Assembly (NCBI RefSeq): GCF_041514305.1
Contig: NZ_JBGMWH010000017.1
Coordinates: forward strand, 6,499-70,498
Length of the DNA: 64,000 bases
Direction of reading: 5' to 3'
DNA from: Salinarimonas chemoclinalis
GTDB taxonomy: Bacteria; Pseudomonadota; Alphaproteobacteria; Rhizobiales; Beijerinckiaceae
The notes under the pieces were generated by a model, which did not search any database, had not been told where the DNA came from, and saw only the letters and a list, made by a program, of their open reading frames with translations. The position numbers and the translations under genes are program-made. Shown here in pieces: positions 19,421 to 28,101 of this stretch. Within the stretch, counting starts at the first letter, position 1; each line of letters begins with the position of its first letter.

Positions 19421-20453
19421 GTTATCGGCCGCATTCCGCGTGGATGCGGACTGAAACTTTGAGGCCCCGCCATCCCTATTCTCCAGCAGGTTATCGGCCG
19501 CATTCCGCGTGGATGCGGACTGAAACGGCGTTTTGGGAACGCCCGCGCCCTCCACGAAGTTATCGGCCGCATTCCGCGTGGATGCGGACTGAAACTGCAT
19601 GCGGACACGCCGCACGCGACGCATCAGGTTATCGGCCGCATTCCGCGTGGATGCGGACTGAAACTTTCTCGAAGTCGGGGAGGAGACCGTCTTTACTGGT
19701 TATCGGCCGCATTCCGCGTGGATGCGGACTGAAACTTGGTGGCCACGCGGGCCACTGCGCCCGACGGCGTTATCGGCCGCATTCCGCGTGGATGCGGACT
19801 GAAACGACGCGGCCGCCGACCAGGGTGGAGACGATGTAGGTTATCGGCCGCATTCCGCGTGGATGCGGACTGAAACGGTGTTCCCGGCAGGCCCGCTGGT
19901 GGTGGTGCAGGTTATCGGCCGCATTCCGCGTGGATGCGGACTGAAACGACGTACCCGGCTCCAGGGCGCACGCGGCCACGTTATCGGCCGCATTCCGCCT
20001 GGATGCGGACTGAAACTCGCGCATGGCGTCGACCGTCGGCACATGAGAAGTTATCGGCCGCATTCCGCGTGGATGCGGACTGAAACCTCCAGATCGGAAG
20101 CACGGGCGATCTTTTCGACGAGTTATCGGCCGCATTCCGCGTGGATGCGGACTGAAACATGTAGTTCGGCAACTTCTTGCCGAGGCGCTCCTGCAGGAGC
20201 GCGGTTATCGGCCGCATTCCGCATGGATGCGGACTGAAACTCGGCCGCGAGGATCGCGTCGATCTGGGGCAGGAGGTTATCGGCCGCATTCCGCGTGGAT
20301 GCGGACTGAAACAGGCTCTTGGTCCGTTGTTGAAATTCGAAAAGGGTTATCGGCCGCATTCCGCGTGGATGCGGACTGAAACCGGGGCTGGTCCACGGGC
20401 GGGGGTACCGCGACAGGTTATCGGCCGCATTCCGCGTGGACGCGGATTGCGGC
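19421..20453 (+). CRISPR. CRISPR array 1 (15 repeats, 14 spacers)
   Basis: Repeats of 37 bp begin GTTATCGGCCGC and end GCGGACTGAAAC, starting at 19421, 19490, 19559, 19628, 19699, 19769, 19840, 19911, 19980, 20050, 20122, 20204, 20276, 20346 and 20417. Spacers are 32-36 bp apart from one of 45 bp (20159-20203). Transcription is to the right: the 3' GAAAC ends face the spacers, the leader is on the left, and the last repeat (20417) is degenerate in its 3' half. Repeats 9 and 12 each have one substitution. The repeat can form the hairpin TCCGCGT/ATGCGGA (one G-U pair), giving an eight-base 5' tag ACTGAAAC, as expected for Cas6 processing. Confidence 0.97.
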
Positions 20454-20479
20454 GCGCGGAGCGCCCACCAACTCCCCCC

Positions 20480-20764
20480 TCAAAACAAGAAGAACCGCCC
20501 CTCCTCCGGCAGCCGCTCGCGCCCCCGCGCGAAGCTCGCCGCGAGGCCGTCCGTCGTCACCGCCCAGACGCGCAGGGAATCCTGCTCGCCCACCAGCACC
20601 GAGAGCCGCTCGACGAGCCGCCGCGCGGCGCGCTCGCTCATGCGGCCCTCGAAGACGCTCTTCTGAATGCGCACGAGGTGCTCGGCCAGGATGTCGTGCG
20701 CCCGCGCCCGGGCGCTGTCGCGGGCGATGTCGTAGGCGAAGACGTAGAGGTGCTCGCGGGGCAT
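20480..20764 (-). CDS. cas2: CRISPR-associated endoribonuclease-fold protein Cas2
   Basis: A 94-residue Cas2, the structural partner of Cas1 in spacer integration. It shows the ferredoxin-like start YVFAYDIARDSARARAHDIL with the conserved Asp after the first strand, the central VRIQKSVFEGRMS segment, and the second-strand DSLRVWAV. It lies immediately downstream of rt-cas1 on the same strand (4 bp between stop and start) and ends close to the distal end of array 1. Confidence 0.9.
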   Translation of the reverse strand: MPREHLYVFAYDIARDSARARAHDILAEHLVRIQKSVFEGRMSERAARRLVERLSVLVGEQDSLRVWAVTTDGLAASFARGRERLPEEGRFFLF

Positions 20765-20768
20765 CGGC

Positions 20769-22769
20769 TCAATAGTCCATGACGTAGGGCGCGTAGGGCG
20801 CGCCCTCGAGCGCGTGCCGGGCGAAGGCGTGGGCCTGGTGCAGGATCAGCCTTCGCCAGAGCATGCGCTCGCCGTTCGGCGCCGCGATCGGGCGCGCGAC
20901 CCAGCCCTCCCAGGCCCGCAGCAGCGCCGCCCAGCCCTCCCGCGTGAGCGAGACCGCCTCCCCCTCGCTGCGCACGTGCTCCGGGCGGATCTGCCCGCGC
21001 GCGATCGCGGTCAGCACGAAGGCCTCGGCCAGCGGCTGGCGGAACTCCTCCATCAGGTCGTGCACCAGCGCGTCGTGCCCCTCGCGGGTCTCGTGCAGGA
21101 CGCCGAAGCCGAGATGCAGCCCCACCCGCGAAGCCTGGCTGCGCACCTCGCGGGCGAGGCGGGAGGCGGCGATATCGAGGAGCAGGTTCACCGGATCGCG
21201 CCGCTCGCGCCGCCGGCGGCGGGGGAGCGCGAAGGCCGGCGGCAGGCAGCGGGCGAGCGCGCTCCAGTAGAGCGCCGCCGCCTCGCCCTCGCGCCCCATC
21301 GCCTCGTCGATCGCCATCGGCGCGCGGAAGCGGCGCACGAGGCGCGACAGCTTCACCAGCGTCGCCGCGATCTCCGGGTCGCGGCGCTCGCGGTTGAGGC
21401 GGTGGAGATAGGCGCGCTGGTTGCGCACCTTGGCCTCGACGAGGGTCTGCGCCAGCGCGCGGCGCCGCTCCGGGTCGAGCACGAGCCGCGCCTGGGCGAG
21501 ATGCAGCGCCGCCCGCGCCGGCGCCTCCGGCTCCCATCGGCCGGTGACCTCGCCGTGGCCGTTCGTGCGCAGCACCTCGATCCCGTGCGCGGCGGCGAGG
21601 TCGAGCGCGTCGAGGCCGGCATCCGCTTCGGGGCCGAGCTCGATCCGGTCGATGGCGGCGGGCGGCAGGTCGGCGACGCGCCCGAGGCGGTCGACCACCG
21701 CGAGCCGGGTGCGCCGCGCCTCGAGCCGCGCGCCGGGCTCGATCACGTAGACCGGCACGAGGCCGCGCGCGTGCCGGCCGGGCGCCTCGTCCGTGTCCTC
21801 CGCGCCGTCGTCCTCCGTCGGCGCGTCGCGCCCCTGCGCCTGCGCGCGGGCGAGCACCGCCTCGGCGGCGGCCACCGCGTCCTCCTCCGGCGTCTCGTCG
21901 GCGCCGACCTCCTGCACCACCAGCGAGCGCACGAAGACGTGGCCGAGGAAGCGGAAGCCTTCCGTGAAGTCGACGATGCGGGTCTTGTCCGGGTGGAGCG
22001 CCAGCCCGTGCTCGGCGAGCAGGTCGCGCATGCGCTCCAGCGCATCCTCGGCCACGGGCCGGCCGCGGCAGAGCAGCAGGAAATCGTCGGCGAAGCGCAC
22101 GAGCCGCACGCCCCGGCTCTCGATGGCGGCGTCGACGTCGTCGAGATAGAGGTTGGCGAGCAGCGGCGAGATCGGCGAGCCTTGCGGGACGCCGCGGCCC
22201 GTCAGCGAATAGCATTCGAGCCAGAGCCAGACGAGGTCGACGAGCCGCGCGTCGTCGACCGAGCGCTCCAGCCGGGAGATCAGGCGCTCGTGGGGAATGG
22301 TCTCGAAATAGGCGCGGATGTCGCCGTCGACCACGTGGTCGAAGCCCTGCCGGCGCAGGGCGGCGACGCGGGCGACCGCCTGCGCCACCGAGCGCCCGCG
22401 GCGATAGGCGAACGACGAGGGCTCCATCTCCGCGTCGAGCACGGGATCGAGCACCAGCGCCGCCGCGGCCTGGACCACGCGATCGGACACGCAGGGGATG
22501 TCGAGCGGCCGCTCGCCGCCGCCCTTCTTGGGGATCAGCACGCGCCGCGCCGGGCCGGGCCGGTAGGACCCGTCGCGCAGGCCGCGCGCGAGCATCTCGA
22601 TCTGCGAGTCCGCCACATAGGCGAACCGCTCGACGGTGACCCCGTCACCCCCCGCCGCTCCGGCATTCGCCTGCACCTTCGCCCAGGCGGCGCGCAGGGT
22701 GGCGGGTTCGCAGAGGCGGGCGAAGAGCGGGGAGGCGGTGGCGGCGGTGGAAATTGCGGGTCTTTCCAC
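20769..22769 (-). CDS. cas1: Reverse transcriptase-Cas1 fusion
   Basis: A 666-residue spacer-acquisition protein. Residues about 10-300 are a group II intron-like reverse transcriptase: PLFARLCEPATLRAAWAKVQ, DGDIRAYFETIPHERL, GVPQGSPISPLLANLYLDD and the catalytic FADD at 226-229. After an acidic linker the Cas1 domain runs from about 370 to the end with MGREGEAAALYW (metal-binding Glu), GFGVLHETREG (His) and VHDLMEEFR (acidic ligands). Such fusions can acquire spacers from RNA. There is no N-terminal Cas6 domain. The only usable start is GTG at 22767-22769, which lies inside the inverted repeat of the array 2 leader. Starting at a later GTG would remove the conserved RT-0 region. Confidence 0.92.
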   Translation of the reverse strand: MERPAISTAATASPLFARLCEPATLRAAWAKVQANAGAAGGDGVTVERFAYVADSQIEMLARGLRDGSYRPGPARRVLIPKKGGGERPLDIPCVSDRVVQAAAALVLDPVLDAEMEPSSFAYRRGRSVAQAVARVAALRRQGFDHVVDGDIRAYFETIPHERLISRLERSVDDARLVDLVWLWLECYSLTGRGVPQGSPISPLLANLYLDDVDAAIESRGVRLVRFADDFLLLCRGRPVAEDALERMRDLLAEHGLALHPDKTRIVDFTEGFRFLGHVFVRSLVVQEVGADETPEEDAVAAAEAVLARAQAQGRDAPTEDDGAEDTDEAPGRHARGLVPVYVIEPGARLEARRTRLAVVDRLGRVADLPPAAIDRIELGPEADAGLDALDLAAAHGIEVLRTNGHGEVTGRWEPEAPARAALHLAQARLVLDPERRRALAQTLVEAKVRNQRAYLHRLNRERRDPEIAATLVKLSRLVRRFRAPMAIDEAMGREGEAAALYWSALARCLPPAFALPRRRRRERRDPVNLLLDIAASRLAREVRSQASRVGLHLGFGVLHETREGHDALVHDLMEEFRQPLAEAFVLTAIARGQIRPEHVRSEGEAVSLTREGWAALLRAWEGWVARPIAAPNGERMLWRRLILHQAHAFARHALEGAPYAPYVMDY

Positions 22770-22868
22770 GATGGCCTCGAGATGCGGGCTAAGGGTGCCG
22801 AAAACCGGCGGGCATCGTGGATATCGTCGCTGAAGCGCGGCCGCTTGACAAGCGTTGCAGAGGGGGGT
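22765..22868 (+). promoter_or_regulatory. Leader of CRISPR array 2
   Basis: Contains the inverted repeat TCCACGATG (22765-22773) and CATCGTGGA (22813-22821), the TTGACA at 22845-22850 and the conserved anchor up to the first repeat, nearly identical to the array 1 leader. The left arm overlaps the GTG start of rt-cas1, which is transcribed in the opposite direction. Confidence 0.75.
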
Positions 22869-23688
22869 GTCATCGGCCGCATTCCGCGTGGATGCGGACT
22901 GAAACGGAACCTCCACCACGTCTATGCCGAAGCGATCGCGGTCATCGGCCGCATTCCGCGTGGATGCGGACTGAAACTCGGTCTCGGTGGTGAGCGTGGG
23001 CTCAGGCGGGTCATCGGCCGCATTCCGCGTGGATGCGGACTGAAACTCTGTATCGGTGCTGAGGACGCCCAACTTCCCGTCATCGGCCGCATTCCGCGTG
23101 GATGCGGACTGAAACCCCTTGCGGGCATCGTTCGTGATGTACGTGCGGGTCATCGGCCGCATTCCGCGTGGATGCGGACTGAAACGGGCAGGAGCCCCGC
23201 GTCGATGAGTTCCTGACCAGTGCGTCATCGGCCGCATTCCGCGTGGATGCGGACTGAAACTTGAAGATCCGCGATCCTCCGCGAAAGCTCCGCGTCATCG
23301 GCCGCATTCCGCGTGGATGCGGACTGAAACGCCGGCGCCGGCGGCCGTCGTCTTGCCGCGCGCGTCATCGGCCGCATTCCGCGTGGATGCGGACTGAAAC
23401 CCGCCGTGGACGGTGAACCCGTCGGTTTGCTTGGTCATCGGCCGCATTCCGCGTGGATGCGGACTGAAACTCGTAGACACCCCGGAAGTCCTGGAGCTCG
23501 GCGCAGTGTCATCGGCCGCATTCCGCGTGGATGCGGACTGAAACACACGGCGCACTCGAGGGCGAATCCCATCTCGTGTGTCATCGGCCGCATTCTGCGT
23601 GGATGCGGACTGAAACCGCTGAACCCGGCTGTGGGGGCAGTGACCGTCCCCGTTATCGGCCGCATTCCGCGTGGATGCCGACCGAGAG
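22869..23688 (+). CRISPR. CRISPR array 2 (12 repeats, 11 spacers)
   Basis: Repeats start at 22869, 22941, 23010, 23079, 23149, 23224, 23294, 23364, 23434, 23508, 23580 and 23652, with spacers of 32-38 bp. Repeats 1-11 begin GTCATC, a single base different from arrays 1 and 3 (GTTATC). The terminal repeat at 23652 begins GTTATC and has a decayed 3' end. Direction is rightward, away from rt-cas1. Confidence 0.97.
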
Positions 23689-23752
23689 GTCGCGGCGACA
23701 TGGCCGCTGTCCCCGGTCGATCATCGCCCGCATCGCGCCGAATCGGCCGACC

Positions 23753-25054
23753 TCACCTCCCGCGCAACCGCACCAACCCCTCCGGCGCCTCCTCGAAGGC
23801 GTAGGCCGGGAGCAGCATGCGGGTCTCCATCAGCGCCCGCGCGGCGGGGGAGAGGCCGGCCTCGGCGGCGACCGCCGGCCAGGCGGCCTTCAGCGCCCGC
23901 ACCTGGTCTGCGATCAGCCGCTCGGCCGCGTCCGGCGCGAGGTGGAAGGCGGGGGCGGCGGCGAGGCAGGTGGCGAGGCGGCTGCGCCGGTCCGCGCCGG
24001 CGATCGCCATGGCCTGCGTCGCCTCGCCCCCGCTGCGCGCCTGCGGGCAGACGTCGTAGGCGGGGGTGAGCGCGAGCCGCGTGCCGTCCCAGAAGGCGGC
24101 GTGGTTGCGGGCGTGGTCGTCGGTGTTGCCGACGAGCACGTTGAAGACGAGCCGGGCGAACAGCTCCGGCAGCGTCTCGCGCGGGTTCACGAAGCGGCTG
24201 CGCACGATCTCGCAGAGGTCCTCCCAGGCGGCGTAGCGCGCCGTCATCTCGTGGAGCCCCAGCAGCGTCAGGGCCGAGACCATGGCGCGGCGGGCGAGGC
24301 CATCGGCCGTCGGGACGCGGTCGAAGCGCTCGACCAGCAGCACGTCCCGCCCGGCGGCCCGGGCGAGCCGCACGGGCGCGACGTCGAGCCCCACATGGGC
24401 CGCGAGCCGCATGGCCACGAACTCGGCCTTCACGACGTCGTATGTGTCGCTCGAGGAGGAGAACTTGGCGATCAGCCGCCTGTCGCCGTCGGCGATGCCC
24501 GCCTTCGGCCGCGCGCCCCCGAGCGAGGTGCCGTGCAGGAGCGCGCGCTCCAGCTCGGGCGTCAGCGGCAGGCCGCGCTCGATCCGCTCGGCGGCGCGGG
24601 CGAGCGCGTCGAGGGGCGCGGGCTGCGGGTCGCGGGGGACGTAGCGCGTCGCCGAGCGCTGGAAATCGAGCGCGCCGATCCGGTCCGAGCCCGAGAAGAG
24701 GAGGTAGGTCAATTCGTCGAGCGTGCCCGGGTCCGCATCCCGTCCCCGCGCGCCGGTGAGCCGATCGAGGATGACGCGGCGGCCCCAGGCGTCGGGCGCG
24801 GCGTCGCGCAGGCAGCCGGCGATCGTCAGGTCCGGCGCCGGCGCGATGACGCCGGGCCGCAGCGGCAGCTCGGGCTCGTAGATCGGGATGCGGTCGGCGC
24901 GCGCCAGGTACGAGCGGCCGTAGTTGAAGACGAAGCCATCGCGGTCGCGCACGATGCGGCCGGCGACGATGGGCTCGGTCGCCTCGGGCAGCCAGATCCA
25001 TACATAGGCTTCGTTCGGGGCCTCGTCGGGCGGGGGCCGCGGGGTGGAGGGCAT
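23753..25054 (-). CDS. hipA: HipA-family toxin kinase
   Basis: A 433-residue serine/threonine kinase of the HipA type II toxin family. These phosphorylate glutamyl-tRNA synthetase or related targets and cause growth arrest. The N-terminal HipA domain (GRIVRDRDGFVFNYGRSYL, DAAPDAWGRRVILDR) is followed by the kinase core with SLGGARPKAGI, the lysine-bearing FSSSSDTYDVVKAEF, the catalytic loop LVGNTDDHARNHAAF and the metal-binding LTPAYDVCPQ. It is the second gene of a hipBA operon lying between CRISPR arrays 2 and 3. Confidence 0.9.
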   Translation of the reverse strand: MPSTPRPPPDEAPNEAYVWIWLPEATEPIVAGRIVRDRDGFVFNYGRSYLARADRIPIYEPELPLRPGVIAPAPDLTIAGCLRDAAPDAWGRRVILDRLTGARGRDADPGTLDELTYLLFSGSDRIGALDFQRSATRYVPRDPQPAPLDALARAAERIERGLPLTPELERALLHGTSLGGARPKAGIADGDRRLIAKFSSSSDTYDVVKAEFVAMRLAAHVGLDVAPVRLARAAGRDVLLVERFDRVPTADGLARRAMVSALTLLGLHEMTARYAAWEDLCEIVRSRFVNPRETLPELFARLVFNVLVGNTDDHARNHAAFWDGTRLALTPAYDVCPQARSGGEATQAMAIAGADRRSRLATCLAAAPAFHLAPDAAERLIADQVRALKAAWPAVAAEAGLSPAARALMETRMLLPAYAFEEAPEGLVRLRGR

Positions 25055-25055
25055 T

Positions 25056-25442
25056 TCAGAAGTCGTCCTTCAGCAGCGACCGGCGGGGGCGCGCCGCCTG
25101 CGGCAGGAGCGGCGCCTTCTCCCGCGCGGCGCCGAGCCGGCGCGCGAAGGCCGTGGGCTCGGGCTCGAACAGGGGCAGCCCGACGAGCGCGGCCAGCTCG
25201 AAGGCCGCGCCGAGCGACACGCCGGTGTCCCCCGCCTCGACGCGCCGCACGAGGCCGCGCGAGACGCCGGCGCGCTCGGCGAGCTCGCCGGCGGGCATGG
25301 CCCGCGCGAGCCGCGCCTCGCGGATCTCCCGCCCGAGCAGCTCCGCCGCCTCGCGGGCATGCCGGGACCAGGCGCGATGCTCGGGCTTGGGCATGAGAAT
25401 GGTCCATCGATGGTGCAGGAAGGCCGTTCGTGGCTCGTTCAT
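25056..25442 (-). CDS. hipB: HipB-type antitoxin (XRE helix-turn-helix)
   Basis: Antitoxin and autorepressor expected to bind HipA and the operon promoter. The XRE helix-turn-helix is REARLARAMPAGELAERAGV followed by RGLVRRVEAGDTGVSLG, and a disordered C-terminal tail ends in LLKDDF. The stop lies one base before the hipA start. ATG 25442 gives 128 residues with ggtga four bases upstream. An inner ATG at 25394 (MPKPEHRAW) gives 112 residues and is a plausible alternative. The palindrome ccatcgatgg at 25405-25414, between these two start codons, could be an operator. Confidence 0.85.
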   Translation of the reverse strand: MNEPRTAFLHHRWTILMPKPEHRAWSRHAREAAELLGREIREARLARAMPAGELAERAGVSRGLVRRVEAGDTGVSLGAAFELAALVGLPLFEPEPTAFARRLGAAREKAPLLPQAARPRRSLLKDDF

Positions 25443-25566
25443 GGATCACCATAGCCCGATCCGGGCGGCTCCGTCCACGGCGATCGTCCGGGGTCCTGAG
25501 GCGGGCGGACAGGGGGCGGCGATCGTGGCGACGTCCATGGCTTCGGAGGCGGAAAATGCGGGTGTT

Positions 25567-25668
25567 TCCACGATGGCCCGAAGTTCGGCGCGTTCGGCCG
25601 AAAAAGCCGGGACCCATCGTGGATCTCGGCGCTGAAGCGTGGCCGCTTGACAGGGCTTGCAGAGGAGG
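25567..25668 (+). promoter_or_regulatory. Leader of CRISPR array 3
   Basis: Carries the inverted repeat TCCACGATGG (25567-25576) and CCATCGTGGA (25614-25623), TTGACA at 25647-25652, and the anchor ttgcagagg before the first repeat. Homologous to the leaders of arrays 1 and 2. hipB is divergent to its left. Confidence 0.72.
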
Positions 25669-26121
25669 GTTATCGGCCGCATTCCGCGTGGATGCGGACT
25701 GAAACCTGCACCTGCCCCCCGACGAGGGCGGACACGGTTATCGGCCGCATTCCGCGTGGATGCGGACTGAAACCCGCCGACCCCCCCAGCAGGGCGTTCG
25801 GGAATACCTGTTATCGGCCGCATTCCGCGTGGATGCGGACTGAAACAGCATCACGAACAGCGACCCGACGAGGTACGCGTTATCGGCCGCATTCCGCGTG
25901 GGTGCGGACTGAAACCTGCGCTTGCAGGCGCAACAGCATGATCTCCGCCGTTATCGGCCGCATTCCGCGTGGATGCGGACTGAAACGGTGCTGCACGGTG
26001 GAAGTGGGTTGCGTGGAAGTTATCGGCCGCATTCCGCGTGGATGCGGACTGAAACTCGCGGCCAGAAGCGCGCGACTTCCTCCGGTTGTCGGCCGCATTC
26101 CGCGTGGATGCGGCCTGAAAC
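25669..26121 (+). CRISPR. CRISPR array 3 (7 repeats, 6 spacers, plus decayed repeat remnants)
   Basis: Repeats start at 25669, 25737, 25810, 25879, 25950, 26019 and 26085. They are of the GTTATC type with single changes in repeats 4 and 7. After a further spacer-length stretch, remnants of a repeat (gatattggccgcattcc from 26153, and ggccgcattcc again at 26174-26184) mark the decayed trailer end. The array is transcribed rightward towards the effector operon. Confidence 0.95.
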
Positions 26122-26325
26122 CCATAGCCGTCGCCGTAGCCTTAGCCGGAGCGATATTGGCCGCATTCCCCGCGGCCGCATTCCACCTGCCGCCGCCCCA
26201 CCCCTATTCCCCACCCCACCCCCGTGAATTGCCCAATCGCTCCGGCACCCGCACGCCCCCCTTGCGCAACGCATCTTCACCTTTCATAAAGGTCTCGAAG
26301 CGTCGCCGTACGGAGCAGCCCTCCC

Positions 26326-28101
26326 GTGCCCACCCTCGCCGTCTACGCCTTCGAGGCGAAGGCCATCCAGGCCTGGATCACCGCCGGCGGGCGGTTGCGG
26401 GACATGGTCGGCGGGAGCCGGCTGGTGGACGGGCTGTGCCGGCCGGAGGGGGACGCGCAGGAGGACGAGACGCTCGACCTCCTCTCCGACGTGCTGTGGC
26501 GCATGGGCGACGACGCCGCGCCGATCCGCTTCGCCCGGCGGGCCGGCGGCGCCGTGACCGCGCTCGTGGAGGCCGACCACCGTCCGGCCCTGGAGCGGCT
26601 GCGCGCGCTGCTCACGCTCGCCGTCCAGGTCGAGGCGCCGGGCCTCCCCTTCATCGACGCGCTCTACGACGCCGACGGGCTCGGCGACGCGCTCGCCGAG
26701 CGGCCGGGCGCCCTCGCCGCGGCGCGCGCGCGGGTGGCGCGGCCGGCGCCGCGGGCGACCCCCTTCACGCGGCTCTCCCCCCGCACCGGCGGCGCGGCGG
26801 TGCCGCCCGGCGCGGATTTCTTCCGCGGCGACGGGCTCGCGGTCGCGGGCGTCGACGTCACCGGCGAGGAGGCGCTCGACGCCGGCACGCTGGCGCGGCG
26901 GGTCGCCGTGGCGCGGGCGCGCCGGGACGGCAAGCGCGCGGGCGGCGCGGTGGGCCTCGAGCGGCGCATGCTGCCGCCGGCGCTCGCCGATTGCGTCTTC
27001 CCCACCGAGATGGACGCCGCCGAGGCCCCGCGCGGCGCCGTCGTGTTCCCCTTCTCCGGCGAGGACCGGACGGTCGGCCTCGTCCACGCCGACGGCAACC
27101 GCCTCGGCGAGACGCTGATCGCCGTCCAGTCCGCGCTCGCCGCCGTCGCGGACGCCGACGCCGGCGCGGGCTTCCTGCTCGCCCTGTCGAACGCCATCGG
27201 CACCGCCACGGCGCTGGCGGCGCAGGATGCGGTGTGGGAGACGCTCTCGCCGGTGGGGCACGTCCTGCCGGCGCGCCCGCTGGTGCTCGGCGGCGACGAC
27301 CTCACCATCCTGGTGCGCGGCGACTGCGCCGTCGACTTCGCCGCCGCCTACCTGCGCGCGTTCGAGACGCGCACCCGCGAGGCGCTGGCTCCGGTGCGCG
27401 AGAGGGCCCGCGCGCTCGGCGGCGCGGCGCTGGAGGCGGCGGTGCCCGCCGCGCTCTCCGCCGGGGCGGGGATCGTCCTCGTCAACGCCAACCACCCGCT
27501 CGACCAGGCGGGAGACCTGTCCGAGAGCCTGACCAAGTTCGCCAAGGGGGCGGCCAAGAGGGCGGCCGAGAAGGCCGCGGCGGGGGCGCAGGCCGGCCGC
27601 CCCGGCGCCCCGCCGGCGACGCTCGCCTTCCACCGGGTGACGACGGCGCTCGCCGACGCCTACGGCGAGGCGCTGGAGGGCGAGCTGACGCTGGGCCGGG
27701 GTGCGGACGCGCGCCGGCTCACCTGCAATCCCTACGTCGTCTCGGGGGAGGCGCGGGACATGGCGTCCTTCGACGCGCTGGCCGAGCTCGCCGACGTGAT
27801 CGCGACCGAGGGCTTCCCCCGCGGCCCGCTGCGCCGCTACCTCGGCGCGCTCGCCGCGACGCCGTTCCAGGCGCGGCTCGACTACCGCCGCTGGCGGGAG
27901 ATCATGGAGGCGCGGGCCGGACGCTGGCTCGACGATTTCGATCGTGCGCTCGCCGCCTTCGGCGTGCCGAAGGGCGCCGAGGAGCCCTTCCCGCCGGGGC
28001 GCGACGGCGGCCCACCCGCGACGCCGCTGCTCGACGCGTTCGCCCTCGTCCAGATCGGCCGGCGCAGCCGCCGGAGCGCGTCCGGGGAGAAGGCTGCATG
28101 A
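26326..28101 (+). CDS. cas10: Type III CRISPR effector large subunit Cas10 (no HD domain)
   Basis: A 591-residue Cas10/Cmr2-like protein, the signature subunit of type III complexes. The cyclase palm carries GGDD at residues 322-325 (VLGGDDLTILV) with the earlier palm motif LVHADGNRLGETL, so synthesis of cyclic oligoadenylate from ATP is expected on target RNA binding. The N-terminus starts directly with the Cmr2-like AVYAFEAKAIQAWITAGGRLRD, and no HD phosphohydrolase domain is present, so single-strand DNase activity is not expected. The start is GTG 26326 with a weak ribosome site. The stop overlaps the next gene (ATGA). First gene of a seven-gene operon. Confidence 0.92.
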   Translation: MPTLAVYAFEAKAIQAWITAGGRLRDMVGGSRLVDGLCRPEGDAQEDETLDLLSDVLWRMGDDAAPIRFARRAGGAVTALVEADHRPALERLRALLTLAVQVEAPGLPFIDALYDADGLGDALAERPGALAAARARVARPAPRATPFTRLSPRTGGAAVPPGADFFRGDGLAVAGVDVTGEEALDAGTLARRVAVARARRDGKRAGGAVGLERRMLPPALADCVFPTEMDAAEAPRGAVVFPFSGEDRTVGLVHADGNRLGETLIAVQSALAAVADADAGAGFLLALSNAIGTATALAAQDAVWETLSPVGHVLPARPLVLGGDDLTILVRGDCAVDFAAAYLRAFETRTREALAPVRERARALGGAALEAAVPAALSAGAGIVLVNANHPLDQAGDLSESLTKFAKGAAKRAAEKAAAGAQAGRPGAPPATLAFHRVTTALADAYGEALEGELTLGRGADARRLTCNPYVVSGEARDMASFDALAELADVIATEGFPRGPLRRYLGALAATPFQARLDYRRWREIMEARAGRWLDDFDRALAAFGVPKGAEEPFPPGRDGGPPATPLLDAFALVQIGRRSRRSASGEKAA

